This document shows positions 1 through 8,244 of a stretch of 34,648 bases of DNA, piece by piece. Positions within the stretch are counted from its first letter, which is position 1. Each line of letters begins with the position of its first letter. The position numbers were made by a program, and so were the translations under genes. Where the stretch lies: NCBI GenBank assembly GCA_050943615.1, contig JBMNPN010000019.1, forward strand, positions 1-34,648. Reading direction: 5' to 3'. The notes beneath the pieces were generated by a model. The model had not been told where the DNA came from and searched no databases. It saw nothing but the letters and a program-made list of their open reading frames with translations. The stretch comes from CACZQA01 sp050943615. GTDB taxonomy: Bacteria > Actinomycetota > Coriobacteriia > Coriobacteriales > QAMH01.

Positions 1-1905
1 CTCGCCTTGGTCTTTGCCTACCTGGGCTACGACGGCATCGCCTTTCTATCGGCACTCCCTCACAACCCCGTCCTGTGGTATACGCTCATCGTCCTCATCG
101 CTTTTGCGATGGGGCTTTTCACCTACTGGCTGCTGGGACGCGACGAGCACACTTCCCGAGGTGCCCATGCGGCCCGCTCCTCCCGCTGGCGCCTTCCCAA
201 GCTCACCATGAACTTTGATGTCGAGCACGTGGGCATCTCGGCACTCGTGCTCTTCGTCTTCTGGCTGCCCGCCATCATCGTGTCGTTTCCCTGCGCCTTG
301 AACCTCGACACCATCGACTCCTTCTACCAGTTCGAGAACACGCCGCCCGTCTTCTATATGGGCATCTACTATCCCGTCAAGTTCGTCGACCACCACCCGG
401 TCTTCGACACGCTGATATTCGGCTCGTTCTTTGCCGCTGGGGACGCTATGGGAAACCAGGGCATGGCGCTGTTCCTACTGGTCATCTGTCAGGCGGTCGC
501 GCTTGCTCTCGTATTGGCCGCCGCATGCTGCTATCTCGAGCGCTTGGGGGCACCGAGCTGGTTCTCGCTCGCGACGCTCGCGTTCTTCGCGCTGTTCCCC
601 GCGTTCGGGCGCTACGCGGCGACGCTTCTCAAGGATCCGATGTTCCTCGTGCCCTGGGTCCCCTTCTTTATCTGTTATCTCGAGGTCTTCAGGACCGATG
701 GCGAGGCGCTGAAGAAGAAGTCGGTTCTCATCGTGCTGGTGCTCTCGGCGGGGTTCTGCATCCTCACGAAGAAGCTCGGCCCCTACATCGTGCTCCCCTC
801 GCTTTTCATCTTGATACTTGCCGTCAAGAGGAACCGGCTCGAGTCCATCGGGTCTCTCGTTGCAGTGGTCCTGGTGTTCCAGCTGCTCTTTCCCGCGATA
901 GTCTACCCGGCAATAGGGGGCGTGCAGCCCGGCGGCATCCAGGAAGCGCTCGGGTTCACGTTTCAGCAGGTCATCACCGTCAAGCGCGAGAATCCCCAGG
1001 GAATCACCGACGAGGAGCTCGCCTGCGTGGACAAGGTACTGGACACAGAAAAGGCGCTCCAGAACTACGACCCGATTATCACCGATCCTGTCAAAGGCTA
1101 CTATCGCTTCGACTCGACAAAAGAGGAGCTCCTCGACTACCTGCAGACCTGGGCTGCCGTGGGACTGAGGCATCCGATAATCTATCTTGGAACGCTCGCC
1201 CAGGAGACATGCGGTCTGTACGTGCCGAGCAAGGTGATGAATTACTATTCGATTCCCCTTGCCAGGAACAAGATAGACAGTGACTACCACGGAAAACATG
1301 CCAATTCTCTTGAGAGAATCTCGCCCGAGTTCAAAATAAAAATGCACCGTCCCGAAAAGCTTTTACAAATTGACAGCGTGCTCAATCAAGCCTATGAGGC
1401 TGTAACGCACCTGCCCATTATCTCGATCGTCTTTACGTGCGGGTTCTATGGCGGCTGGATTCCCTTCCTCGCGTTTCTTGTCACGTTCTACCGTAGGAAG
1501 CGAGACTGCCTGGCGCTCGTGCCCATCGTGCTCTCCTGCCTCTTTCTGGTTCTCTCGCCGACGAGCTCTGCCCGCTACGTCCTGCCCCTGGTGGCCGCAG
1601 CTCCGCTCATCATCGCCTGGGCGCACGTGAAGTTGCAATCTCCGGATCGCGAGCAAAGCGTGGAGCCGTCTGACCGACGGCCCGGTCAAACGGCGCGTGG
1701 CGTTGCGCGGGCTCGGGGCACCGCGGAGGCCACGCAACATATGGCGTCATCTGACCGCGATTTCGGTCAGATGACTCGTAGCTTTGCTTGGGAATGGGGC
1801 TTAGCGGGGTCCGAGCAACGTATAGCGTCATCTGACCAAATTTCTGGTCAGATGCCCCGTGGCGTTGCGTGGGGCCGCAATAACCGGACCGCGAGCAAGA
1901 TATAG
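1..1905 (+). CDS. Multi-pass membrane protein, DUF6020-like, 5' end outside window
   Basis: The reading frame is open from the first base, so the gene probably begins upstream of the window. The visible protein is about 634 residues with many hydrophobic segments (roughly residues 10-40, 75-95, 145-170, 180-200, 210-225, 240-275, 280-300, 475-495, 510-545). A conserved-looking block contains NLDTIDSFYQF and DHHPVFDTLIFG, which resembles the DUF6020 group of polytopic proteins common in Coriobacteriia; these look like GT-C-type glycosyltransferases, but no reaction is established here. The last membrane segment ends near residue 545. From about residue 549 (base 1651) the chain is encoded by an 80-81-bp tandem repeat and gives imperfect 27-residue repeats until a stop inside the fourth repeat unit. 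This tail is hydrophilic and probably a by-product of repeat insertion at the old 3' end. The membrane nature is certain; the family name is moderately sure. Confidence 0.7.
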   Translation, partial: LALVFAYLGYDGIAFLSALPHNPVLWYTLIVLIAFAMGLFTYWLLGRDEHTSRGAHAARSSRWRLPKLTMNFDVEHVGISALVLFVFWLPAIIVSFPCALNLDTIDSFYQFENTPPVFYMGIYYPVKFVDHHPVFDTLIFGSFFAAGDAMGNQGMALFLLVICQAVALALVLAAACCYLERLGAPSWFSLATLAFFALFPAFGRYAATLLKDPMFLVPWVPFFICYLEVFRTDGEALKKKSVLIVLVLSAGFCILTKKLGPYIVLPSLFILILAVKRNRLESIGSLVAVVLVFQLLFPAIVYPAIGGVQPGGIQEALGFTFQQVITVKRENPQGITDEELACVDKVLDTEKALQNYDPIITDPVKGYYRFDSTKEELLDYLQTWAAVGLRHPIIYLGTLAQETCGLYVPSKVMNYYSIPLARNKIDSDYHGKHANSLERISPEFKIKMHRPEKLLQIDSVLNQAYEAVTHLPIISIVFTCGFYGGWIPFLAFLVTFYRRKRDCLALVPIVLSCLFLVLSPTSSARYVLPLVAAAPLIIAWAHVKLQSPDREQSVEPSDRRPGQTARGVARARGTAEATQHMASSDRDFGQMTRSFAWEWGLAGSEQRIASSDQISGQMPRGVAWGRNNRTASKI

Positions 1906-2030
1906 CTCCGTCTGACCGCCAGCTTGGTCAGATAGCTCGTGACGTTGCATGTAGCCGCAAAATCAGAATCGCAAGCAACGTATAGCGTCACCTGACCGGA
2001 TTATTGGTCAGATGCCCCGAGGCAGTGCAC
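1651..2030. repeat. Five-copy tandem repeat, 80-81 bp, with nested palindrome
   Basis: CTGACC marks start at 1670, 1751, 1832, 1912 and 1992, spaced 81, 81, 80 and 80 bp. Each unit is a long imperfect inverted repeat: GCAACG-type outer arms, then CATCTGACC, a 6-8-base loop, GGTCAGATG, and an outer CGTTGC-type arm. Unit 3 (about 1813-1868) is the most regular. The loops (gcgatttc, aaatttct, gccagctt, ggattatt) vary freely while the arms stay. The first three units lie in the 3' end of the upstream coding sequence, the last two beyond its stop. No T-run follows, so they are not ordinary terminators. The following 2031-2160 holds no gene that I can support. Confidence 0.85.
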
Positions 2031-2160
2031 GGGCTCGGAGATTCGCAATCGAGTCGCGAGAGGTGCTGTAAGGCCATTCGGTTTCCCGGACCTGCGGTCT
2101 GCAGCAGGCAAGCGCCAACGGACTGGCGGTGGTCCGCTCGATTCTGGCCGACCTCTGACG

Positions 2161-2872
2161 TAGAGTGCATCGAAGTCCCGGACGTGGTCGACCACCAGGC
2201 AAGGTTCTGCGAACGGCACGCCGAGCTTTTCCTGCGTACGTCCGCGCGCTAAGGCCACTTGCGTGCAGCGTGCGCGGAAACCCCGTTCGTGCGTACGCAC
2301 CAAGACAGGTTCCGCGCGAGAATCCGCGCACGAGCGGGAGTTCGGCGCAAATCGGGCCCGATTCCTCGCGGAAGTCCAGCTCGTGCGCGCGCACCAAGGC
2401 AAGTTCAGTGCGCCGCGTGCAGAACCTCGCTACGTGCGCGCCCACCAGCAGCCCTTCGAGTCACGGGCCGCGCCGAACTCTCCCACGTGGTCGACCACCA
2501 GGCGCCCCTCGATGCACCGTGCGCCGAACCCAGCCACGTGGTCGACCACCAGCGCCCTCTCGGTGCAGAATCCGCGTCGAACCCAACCACATGGGCGAGT
2601 TAGCGGGTCGAGTGCCCATCGAACCCAGCCACGTGGTCGACCACCTGCCGCCCCTCGATGCAACCTGCGCCGAACCCCGCCACGTGGTCGACCACCCAGA
2701 GCGTTTGGATGCAGAATCCGCGTCGAACCCCGCCACGTGGGCGAGTTGATGGGCAGTTAGCGCATCGAACCCAAGGACGTGGTCGACCACCAGGCGCCCC
2801 TCGGTGCAACCTGCGCCGAACCCCGCCGCGTGGGCGAGCACCAAGGCCCTCTCGGCGCACCAGTCCCAACGC
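2161..2872. repeat. Palindromic repeat array 1
   Basis: GTGGTCGACCAC occurs exactly at 2184, 2487, 2538, 2633, 2684 and 2779. Related slots lie at 2289 (GTGCGTACGCAC), 2383 (GTGCGCGCGCAC), 2434 (GTGCGCGCCCAC), and 2591, 2737 and 2830 (half-sites ending GGGCGAG). From 2383 on, the slot-to-slot distances are 51, 53, 51, 53, 42, 51, 53, 42 and 51 bp. Between dyads a conserved linker reads roughly CTCGATGCAACCTG, then CGCCGAACCC. Many ORFs cross this region in several frames on both strands, but 53 and 42 break the frame, so coding is unlikely. The array occupies the 3' intergenic space between the membrane protein gene and the htpG terminator. Function unknown. Confidence 0.9.
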
Positions 2873-2879
2873 TGGCAAC

Positions 2880-2914
2880 AAAAAGAGAGCGGGGCCTCGA
2901 AGGACCCCGCTCTC
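2880..2914 (-). terminator. Rho-independent terminator of htpG
   Basis: On the minus strand GAGAGCGGGG and CCCCGCTCTC form a 10-bp stem around a 10-base loop, followed by TTTTTG. It lies about 45 bp after the htpG stop and marks the right border of array 1. Confidence 0.9.
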
Positions 2915-2958
2915 GGGAAACCTATGTCACTTCCAGCGGCTTTCCGGCCGAGAGCCGC

Positions 2959-4866
2959 CTATTTCATGAGCGAGAGAATCGCCTTGTTGTAGGCGACCGG
3001 GTCGGCAACGTCGAGGCCCTCGGCGATGAGCGCCTGGTTGTAGAGGATGGTCGTATAGGTGTCGACCTTCTCAGTGTCGCCGAGCGACTGAGCCGCCTTC
3101 AGCGTCTCGAAGACCGGGTGCTTCGGGTTGATCTCGAGGATGTGCTTTGCCTCGGGACGGTCTTCGCCCTCGGGCAGAGAGTTAAAGTACTTCTCCATGC
3201 CGAGCGACACCGGGCCGTCGGCGGTGATGCAGGCGGCTTCGTCATCGGTCAGGCGCGTGGACGCAGTGACCTTGGTGACCTCGTCGCCCAGCGAAGAGCA
3301 CATGGCGTTGAAGAGCGCCTCGTTGTCCTCGTCGACCTTCTTGGCCTCTTCCTTCTCCTCCTCGGAGCCCAGGTCGAGGTCCTGGTCGGCGACGTTGCGG
3401 AACTGCTTGCCGCCGTACATGCCGATGGTCATCAGGCAGAACTCGTCGACATTGTCGCTACAGAGCAGGACGTCGTAGCCCTTCTCGACAATCGAGCGGA
3501 CCGACGGGCTCGCGGCCAGGCGTGCGGTGGAGTCGCCGTACGCGTAGTAGACCTCCTTCTGGTCCTCGGCTTCCGCCTCGTCGTACTCGGCCAGCGTGAT
3601 CAGCTTCTCGTCGCGGGCGGAATAGAAGAGCAGCAGGTCCTGTAGCGTGTCCTTCTCGGCGCCGTAGCTGGAGTAAATGGCGTACTTGAAGGCATGGCCG
3701 AACTTCGAGTAGAAGTCCTCGTAGGTCTCGCGGTCGTCGTTGAGCATCTTGTCGAGCTCCTGGGCGACCTTTTTCTCGATGCGGTGCTCGATGGCGTGGA
3801 GCTGGCGGTCGTGCTGCAGCATCTCACGCGAGATGTTGAGGTTGAGGTCGGGGCTGTCGACGACGCCGCGGACAAAGCCGAAGCAATCCGGCAGCAGGTC
3901 CTCGCATTGCTCCATGATCATGACGTTGTTGCTGTAGAGGGCAAGGCCGCGCTTGAAGTCCTTGCTGTAGAGGTCGTAGGGCGGCTTCTTGGGAATGAAG
4001 AGCAGCGCATCGTAGGAGATGGTGCCCTCGGCGTGCAGCGAAATCACGCGCAGCGGGTCTTCGCTGTCATGGAAGCGGGACTTGTAGAAGTCGTTGTACT
4101 CCTCGTCGGTGACATCGGATTTCTTCTTGGTCCAGATGGGCACCATGGAGTTCAGCGTCTCGTTTTCCGTGTAGTCCTCGTACTCCGGTTTGTAGTCGTC
4201 GCCGGCATCCTCGGGCTTCGGCTTCTCGCGCTGCTTGGTGACGTCCATGCAAATGGGGTAGCGGATGTAGTCGCTGTAGCGCTTGACCAGGCTTTTGAGC
4301 GTGCCCTCGGAAAGGTAATGGTCGTAATCGGCGTTCTCGTCGTTTTCGCGCAGGTGCAAGATGATGTCCGTGCCGCGCTCGGAGCGCTCGGCGTCGGTGA
4401 TGGTGTAGCCCTCCACGCCGTCGCTTTCCCACTTTGCCGCCTCGTCAGAGCCGTAGGCGCGCGAGATGACCGTGACCTTGTCGGCGACCATGAACGAGGA
4501 GTAGAAGCCGACGCCGAACTGGCCGATGATGTCGACCTTCTCGAGGTCCTTCTCGTCGTCGGTCTTGAAGTCGAGACTGCCCGAATGGGCGATGACGCCG
4601 AGGTTCTTGTCCAGCTCGTCTTTCGTCATGCCGATGCCGTTGTCGGAGACGGTGATGGTGCGGGCGTCCTTGTCAAAGGCGATGTCGATCCTAAGGTCCT
4701 TGCGGTTGATCGAGTTGTCCGATTTCTCCAGTGCGCTCAGATAGAGCTTGTCGAGGGAGTCGGAGGCGTTGGAGATGAGCTCGCGCAGGAAGATTTCCTT
4801 GTTGGTGTAGATTGAGTTGACCATGAGGTCGAGGAGCTTTTTGCTCTCGGTCTTGAATTTGCGCAT
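2959..4866 (-). CDS. htpG: Molecular chaperone HtpG (Hsp90 family)
   Basis: A 635-residue cytosolic ATP-dependent chaperone, the usual length for bacterial Hsp90. The N-terminus starts with the family pattern, and the GHKL ATPase motifs are all visible: ELISNASDSLDKL (near residues 29-41), DNGIGM (near 77), GQFGVGFYSS (near 115) and GTDIILHL (near 165). The middle domain carries RGVVDSPDLNLNISRE, and a C-terminal dimerisation region follows. The start agrees with family members, although the ribosome-binding sequence (AAGGGA) is about 14 bases upstream, further than ideal. A possible -10, TACAAT on the minus strand, lies at 4921-4926. I saw neither a CIRCE nor an HspR-type inverted repeat in the upstream 150 bp. 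The gene appears monocistronic with its own terminator. Confidence 0.97.
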   Translation of the reverse strand: MRKFKTESKKLLDLMVNSIYTNKEIFLRELISNASDSLDKLYLSALEKSDNSINRKDLRIDIAFDKDARTITVSDNGIGMTKDELDKNLGVIAHSGSLDFKTDDEKDLEKVDIIGQFGVGFYSSFMVADKVTVISRAYGSDEAAKWESDGVEGYTITDAERSERGTDIILHLRENDENADYDHYLSEGTLKSLVKRYSDYIRYPICMDVTKQREKPKPEDAGDDYKPEYEDYTENETLNSMVPIWTKKKSDVTDEEYNDFYKSRFHDSEDPLRVISLHAEGTISYDALLFIPKKPPYDLYSKDFKRGLALYSNNVMIMEQCEDLLPDCFGFVRGVVDSPDLNLNISREMLQHDRQLHAIEHRIEKKVAQELDKMLNDDRETYEDFYSKFGHAFKYAIYSSYGAEKDTLQDLLLFYSARDEKLITLAEYDEAEAEDQKEVYYAYGDSTARLAASPSVRSIVEKGYDVLLCSDNVDEFCLMTIGMYGGKQFRNVADQDLDLGSEEEKEEAKKVDEDNEALFNAMCSSLGDEVTKVTASTRLTDDEAACITADGPVSLGMEKYFNSLPEGEDRPEAKHILEINPKHPVFETLKAAQSLGDTEKVDTYTTILYNQALIAEGLDVADPVAYNKAILSLMK

Positions 4867-5017
4867 GAGATCAGATCATTCCCTTCATGTCCTGCAAATC
4901 GCATTGCTTGTTAATCAGTGATTGTAGGAATGTTGGACGCAAGGAATGTCCCTTGTCACTGACATGTTACCTAAGTGGAAATCATACAGAACATCTAAGT
5001 GCCTACGACATAGGTTT

Positions 5018-6028
5018 CTATTCATTCATGGGTAGGGAAGAGAAGGACCGCATTGCCTCTTCGTAGCTTTCGATATCGAGCATCGCGCGCAGCGCTGCGA
5101 CGTTCTTGAGCTGCTTGGGGTTGCGGGGGTGCATGGTCCTCTTCAGAGCGCGCCCCAGGGCACGCGCCCGCACGTCGAACCTGTCCGCAGCCGCCAGCTC
5201 GGAAAGGTCCAGCTCGATGACACGCAAACGCCGCCTCTTCGAATCCGGCGCCCCGATAAGGCGGCGCGTTCCCTCGATTGACCCGTCGGGCCGTATCGAG
5301 GGCGTCCAACCGCTCGCCTTGTTGTAGATGGTGAGCTCCACGCGCTGCTCGGCCCAGGTGAGGGCAAGGGGGCCGGTGCCGCTGCCGTGCTCTCCGCCCG
5401 AGACATTGAGCAGCGTGCCCTCGTCGGGAAGGGGGATGCTGTATCCGCCGTAATGCGGTTTCAGGCAGAGCAGGCTCATGAGCCGCGTTTGGAGCGGGGA
5501 AACGGAAAGGTCGCTGACCCAGCGGAGCGCCTTGCGGGCGACGGTGCTGTTCGGCGCCCCTTGCGAATCGTCCAGGAACTTCTCGAGCTTATTGCGCGAG
5601 GTGAGGGGGCGCTCGCGCGGGCAGACGGTGCCGTTCTCGTCGAAGGAATAGACGGCGCAGAGCTCGGTTCCGTACTCGACGAGCTGGGGGAGGCTCAGCG
5701 TCCGTGCCATCTGGAGAAAGCTGAGCTCGGGGCAGGAGAGGTAGATTTCCTTTCCGATGCATATGAACGACCCCGCGGGCAAGCGCCGCGTGCAGACGTG
5801 GAAGCGGTACCCTTCCTTGATGCAGCGTTTGTTCTGGTCGAAGATGATCACGTGATATGGTGGCTCGCCAATCCCCGCCTGGGCAAGCGGCGCGGCGCGA
5901 AACTGCATTGCGGTCGTGGCGCAGCGCGTGAGCGACGCCGCGCGGCGGCCTTCTCTCATCAGCGCATCCTCGGAGCCGGCAGCTCTCCAGAAGCTCCGTG
6001 CCGAGTCGTATCCAACATAGACTCTCAT
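5018..6028 (-). CDS. Nuclease-like protein of a Coriobacteriia paralogous family, possibly inactive
   Basis: The protein is 336 residues. The frame is open upstream to 6301, but I chose the ATG at 6028 because AGAGG lies 6 bases before it on the minus strand and the upstream part is translated repeat sequence. The chain starts MRVYVGYDSARSFWRAA. The middle contains CPELSFLQMARTLSLPQLVEYG and, later, SPLQTRLMSLLCLKPHYGGY. From memory this resembles a multi-copy Coriobacteriia family whose C-terminal part looks like a Vsr/DUF559-type endonuclease core, sometimes compared with AbiEi-like proteins. In the aligned core, the Asp before the first strand and the acidic pair after it appear replaced (ALTW, VELTIYN), so catalysis may be lost. 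No function is claimed. Two 29-bp direct repeats lie 78-139 bp upstream. No partner gene is adjacent. Confidence 0.6.
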   Translation of the reverse strand: MRVYVGYDSARSFWRAAGSEDALMREGRRAASLTRCATTAMQFRAAPLAQAGIGEPPYHVIIFDQNKRCIKEGYRFHVCTRRLPAGSFICIGKEIYLSCPELSFLQMARTLSLPQLVEYGTELCAVYSFDENGTVCPRERPLTSRNKLEKFLDDSQGAPNSTVARKALRWVSDLSVSPLQTRLMSLLCLKPHYGGYSIPLPDEGTLLNVSGGEHGSGTGPLALTWAEQRVELTIYNKASGWTPSIRPDGSIEGTRRLIGAPDSKRRRLRVIELDLSELAAADRFDVRARALGRALKRTMHPRNPKQLKNVAALRAMLDIESYEEAMRSFSSLPMNE

Positions 6029-6105
6029 GTCCATCCTCTTTCTCCGAGGCCGTCTGCGCATATCAAACGTAGCAGGTCGACCTTGCCAAACTCCCGAATC
6101 GTTTT

Positions 6106-6167
6106 CGGACGAACCTTTCAATTTGGCAGAGCGACAACCGGCCGAATCTATCAATTTGGCAGAGCGA
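6106..6167. promoter_or_regulatory. Twin 29-bp direct repeats, candidate operator
   Basis: Positions 6106-6134 and 6139-6167 match at 25 of 29 bases and share the 17-base core TCAATTTGGCAGAGCGA. The period is 33 bp, about three helical turns. A reverse-oriented half, TGCCAAA, lies at 6084-6090. The repeats are upstream of the minus-strand nuclease-like gene and between it and divergent folC, the position expected for an operator. Binding by any protein is inference. Confidence 0.5.
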
Positions 6168-6344
6168 AATTCGGATTTTTCCCGAATGCCACAAGAAAGC
6201 AGCAGGTCAAGTGCATGGGATTGAGTGACTGTTTGCACGAAGTCTGCGCTTTGCCCCACGAGCGCAACTGTCTTGGAATAGAATCGAGTCGTCTTTTGCA
6301 TTCATGCCTTCTCGGGGCGGCCTACAAACAAGGAGCACAGGTTC

Positions 6345-7601
6345 ATGAAAACGGCGTTGACCTACAACGAAGCGGTCTCGACTCTGCGGGAGGCGCTCAA
6401 GTTCGGCATCGACCCCTCCCTCGAGCCGATCACCAAGATGTGCGCGGCGATGGGCGACCCGCAGAAGACCTACAAGTGCATTCAGATCGCGGGAACCAAC
6501 GGCAAGTCCTCGACCTCGCGTATGGTCGCCGCCATCCTGCGCGAGCAGGGTGCCAGGGTGGGGCTCTACACCTCGCCGCACCTGGTCAAGTACTCCGAGC
6601 GCGTCGAGGTCGATGGTGCCGTCGTCTCCGACCGTCTCTTTGCCGACGGGGTTTCCGCCGCGCTCGATGCGGCCGCTGCTGCTGGCGTTGAGGCGACCGA
6701 GTTCGAGCTCCTCACGGCAGCGGCGCTCTGGATCTTTGCGCACGAGCAGGTCGAATGGGCGGTGCTTGAGTGCGGCCTGGGCGGGCGTTGGGACGCCACG
6801 ACGGTCGTGGACCCGCGCGTCGCCGTCATCACGGGCATCGGCCTGGACCACACGCGCATTCTGGGCGACACCGTCGAGAAGATCGCCGCTGAGAAGGCCG
6901 CCATCATCAAGCCGGGCTCCACGGCCGTCATCGCGCACAATATCGCGGCGCGCCCCGTCATCGACGCGCGCATCGCCGAAGTCGGAGCCGAGGTACTGGA
7001 GGCCGATATGCGCGCGGCAGACGAGTACAAGGAGTCGCTTGCGCATCTGCCGAGCTATCAGAACCTGAACGCCGCGACGGCGCTCTCCGCTGTCACCGCA
7101 GCCCTCGGGGCGGCGCCTGACCACGACGTGGTCGCCTCCGCGCTTGAGAGGCTCGTCGTCCCGGGGCGCTTCGAGGTCCTGCGAAAAGAGCCCCTCCTCA
7201 TGGTCGATGCGGCGCACAACCCGCAGTCTGCGCAGGTGCTCGCCCGCGAGGTCTCGCGCCGCTTCGTGACGGCGACGGCGCCGGATTCCATCGCTGAGGC
7301 GCAGCTCGCCTCGGGAAAGCCGCGAGTTCCCACGCTTCTTATCGGTGTGCTCGCCGACAAGGACGTGCGCGGCGTCGTCGAGGCACTTGCCCCGCTCTTC
7401 GACCGCATCGTGACCACCGCCTCGCGTTCGCCGCGTTCGATTTCCGCACGTCACCTTGCCAAGATCGTCGCCGAGGTCACGGGAGACGAGCCCGAGGTCA
7501 CCGAATCGGTGCCCGCAGGGCTCAGGCTCCTCGCAGGCACGCCCACGCTCGCTACGGGTTCGATTACCGTTGCGGGCGAGGTCAAACGGTATTGGTGCTA
7601 G
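6345..7601 (+). CDS. folC: Folylpolyglutamate synthase / dihydrofolate synthase
   Basis: A 418-residue Mur-ligase-family enzyme that adds glutamate to folates (and, in bifunctional forms, to dihydropteroate) using ATP in the cytosol. The ATP loop GTNGKSSTSRM is at residues 50-60, followed by LYTSPHLVKYSERV, a hallmark of FolC. Further on are ECGLGGRWDATT, the GLDHTRILGDTVEKIAAEKA segment of the central domain, and DAAHNPQSAQVL beginning the C-terminal domain. Length is normal for the family. AAGGAG stands 9 bases before the ATG. The gene follows the divergent intergenic region shared with the nuclease-like gene, and a zinc-ribbon gene follows after 48 bp. No other folate genes are in the window. 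Confidence 0.95.
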   Translation: MKTALTYNEAVSTLREALKFGIDPSLEPITKMCAAMGDPQKTYKCIQIAGTNGKSSTSRMVAAILREQGARVGLYTSPHLVKYSERVEVDGAVVSDRLFADGVSAALDAAAAAGVEATEFELLTAAALWIFAHEQVEWAVLECGLGGRWDATTVVDPRVAVITGIGLDHTRILGDTVEKIAAEKAAIIKPGSTAVIAHNIAARPVIDARIAEVGAEVLEADMRAADEYKESLAHLPSYQNLNAATALSAVTAALGAAPDHDVVASALERLVVPGRFEVLRKEPLLMVDAAHNPQSAQVLAREVSRRFVTATAPDSIAEAQLASGKPRVPTLLIGVLADKDVRGVVEALAPLFDRIVTTASRSPRSISARHLAKIVAEVTGDEPEVTESVPAGLRLLAGTPTLATGSITVAGEVKRYWC

Positions 7602-7649
7602 AATCGGTGCAGCTAGTTTGTCCTGCCGCTCAATAGACGAGAGGACTGT

Positions 7650-8084
7650 ATGAGCGAGATTCTCTCCCAAGTGTTCACGCTGCCCGTGCAGGTTGCGCTT
7701 ATCGCGACGATCATCATTCTGATCCTGCTGTACGTGCTCTGCATCGTGTGGGTCAATGAAGACGCACGCAAGCGCGATACGCCCACGCTGCTGTGGACGA
7801 TTATCGCGATTATCCCGGTCGCCGGTCTTGTCGCCTACTGCCTGCTGCGCCCGCCGCTGACGCGCGTGGACCAAGACGAGCAGGACATGGAGCTTGACCT
7901 GCTGCAACGCCAGCTCGACGAGTACGGCAACTGCCCGAATTGCAACTATCCCGTCAAGGCCGATTTCGTGGTCTGCCCCCACTGCGGTCGCCAGCTGCGC
8001 AACATCTGCTCGCGCTGCGGCAAGACGCTCGAGGCCGATTGGGACGTCTGCCCCTACTGCACGACCCCGGTCCGCCGTTCGTAG
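7650..8084 (+). CDS. Membrane-anchored double zinc-ribbon protein
   Basis: A 144-residue protein with two hydrophobic segments (about residues 14-34 and 47-67), a short acidic linker (DQDEQDMELDLLQRQLDEYG) and two C-terminal zinc ribbons. Each ribbon has the form CxxC then CxxC: CPNC with CPHCG, and CSRCG with CPYC. This is the DZANK/zinc-ribbon type often fused to membrane helices in actinobacteria and firmicutes. Its role is unknown; such ribbons usually mediate protein or nucleic-acid contacts at the inner face of the membrane. GAGAGGA precedes the ATG. It lies 48 bp downstream of folC and is probably co-transcribed with it. No clear terminator follows; a short GGGC/GCCC stem with an internal T-run at about 8098-8112 is too weak to call. 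Confidence 0.8.
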   Translation: MSEILSQVFTLPVQVALIATIIILILLYVLCIVWVNEDARKRDTPTLLWTIIAIIPVAGLVAYCLLRPPLTRVDQDEQDMELDLLQRQLDEYGNCPNCNYPVKADFVVCPHCGRQLRNICSRCGKTLEADWDVCPYCTTPVRRS

Positions 8085-8127
8085 AGCATCTTTTCGCGGG
8101 CTTTTTTGCCCATCTCCAAATCGATAC

Positions 8128-8157
8128 TTGCATGTCGGGTGCGCTGCGGTGTACTTT
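8128..8157 (+). promoter_or_regulatory. Probable promoter of thrS-leuCD
   Basis: TTGCAT (8128-8133), an 18-bp spacer and TACTTT (8152-8157). A start near 8164 would leave a leader of about 160 bases before thrS, which contains the two hairpins annotated separately. The -10 is only fair. Confidence 0.4.
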
Positions 8158-8244
8158 TTCAGGCACGTGCGGCACGGCGCGCCTGTCCTAGTTGCTCAGG
8201 GGCAGGAGAGGGTCGACCACACGTCTCTATCCATTGCTGAGTCT

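Noticed and set aside
2165..2881. Several ORFs of 60-194 codons on both strands of array 1, some giving 17-residue repeats such as VVDHVAGFGAGCIEG
   Set aside because: The 51-bp units keep the frame, but the 53 and 42-bp steps break it, every frame on both strands is similarly open because of base composition, and there are no ribosome-binding sites. They are repeat artefacts.
6207..7982. 591-codon minus-strand ORF opposite folC and the zinc-ribbon gene
   Set aside because: Antisense shadow of strongly supported genes; composition is rich in Arg, Asp and His as expected from reverse reading of GC-rich codons. The same applies to long antisense frames over uvrA, thrS, leuC, htpG and glmM.
8211..8220. 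GGTCGACCAC in the thrS leader as an isolated array dyad
   Set aside because: Only the right half matches (GGGTCGACCACA), without the flanking linker.
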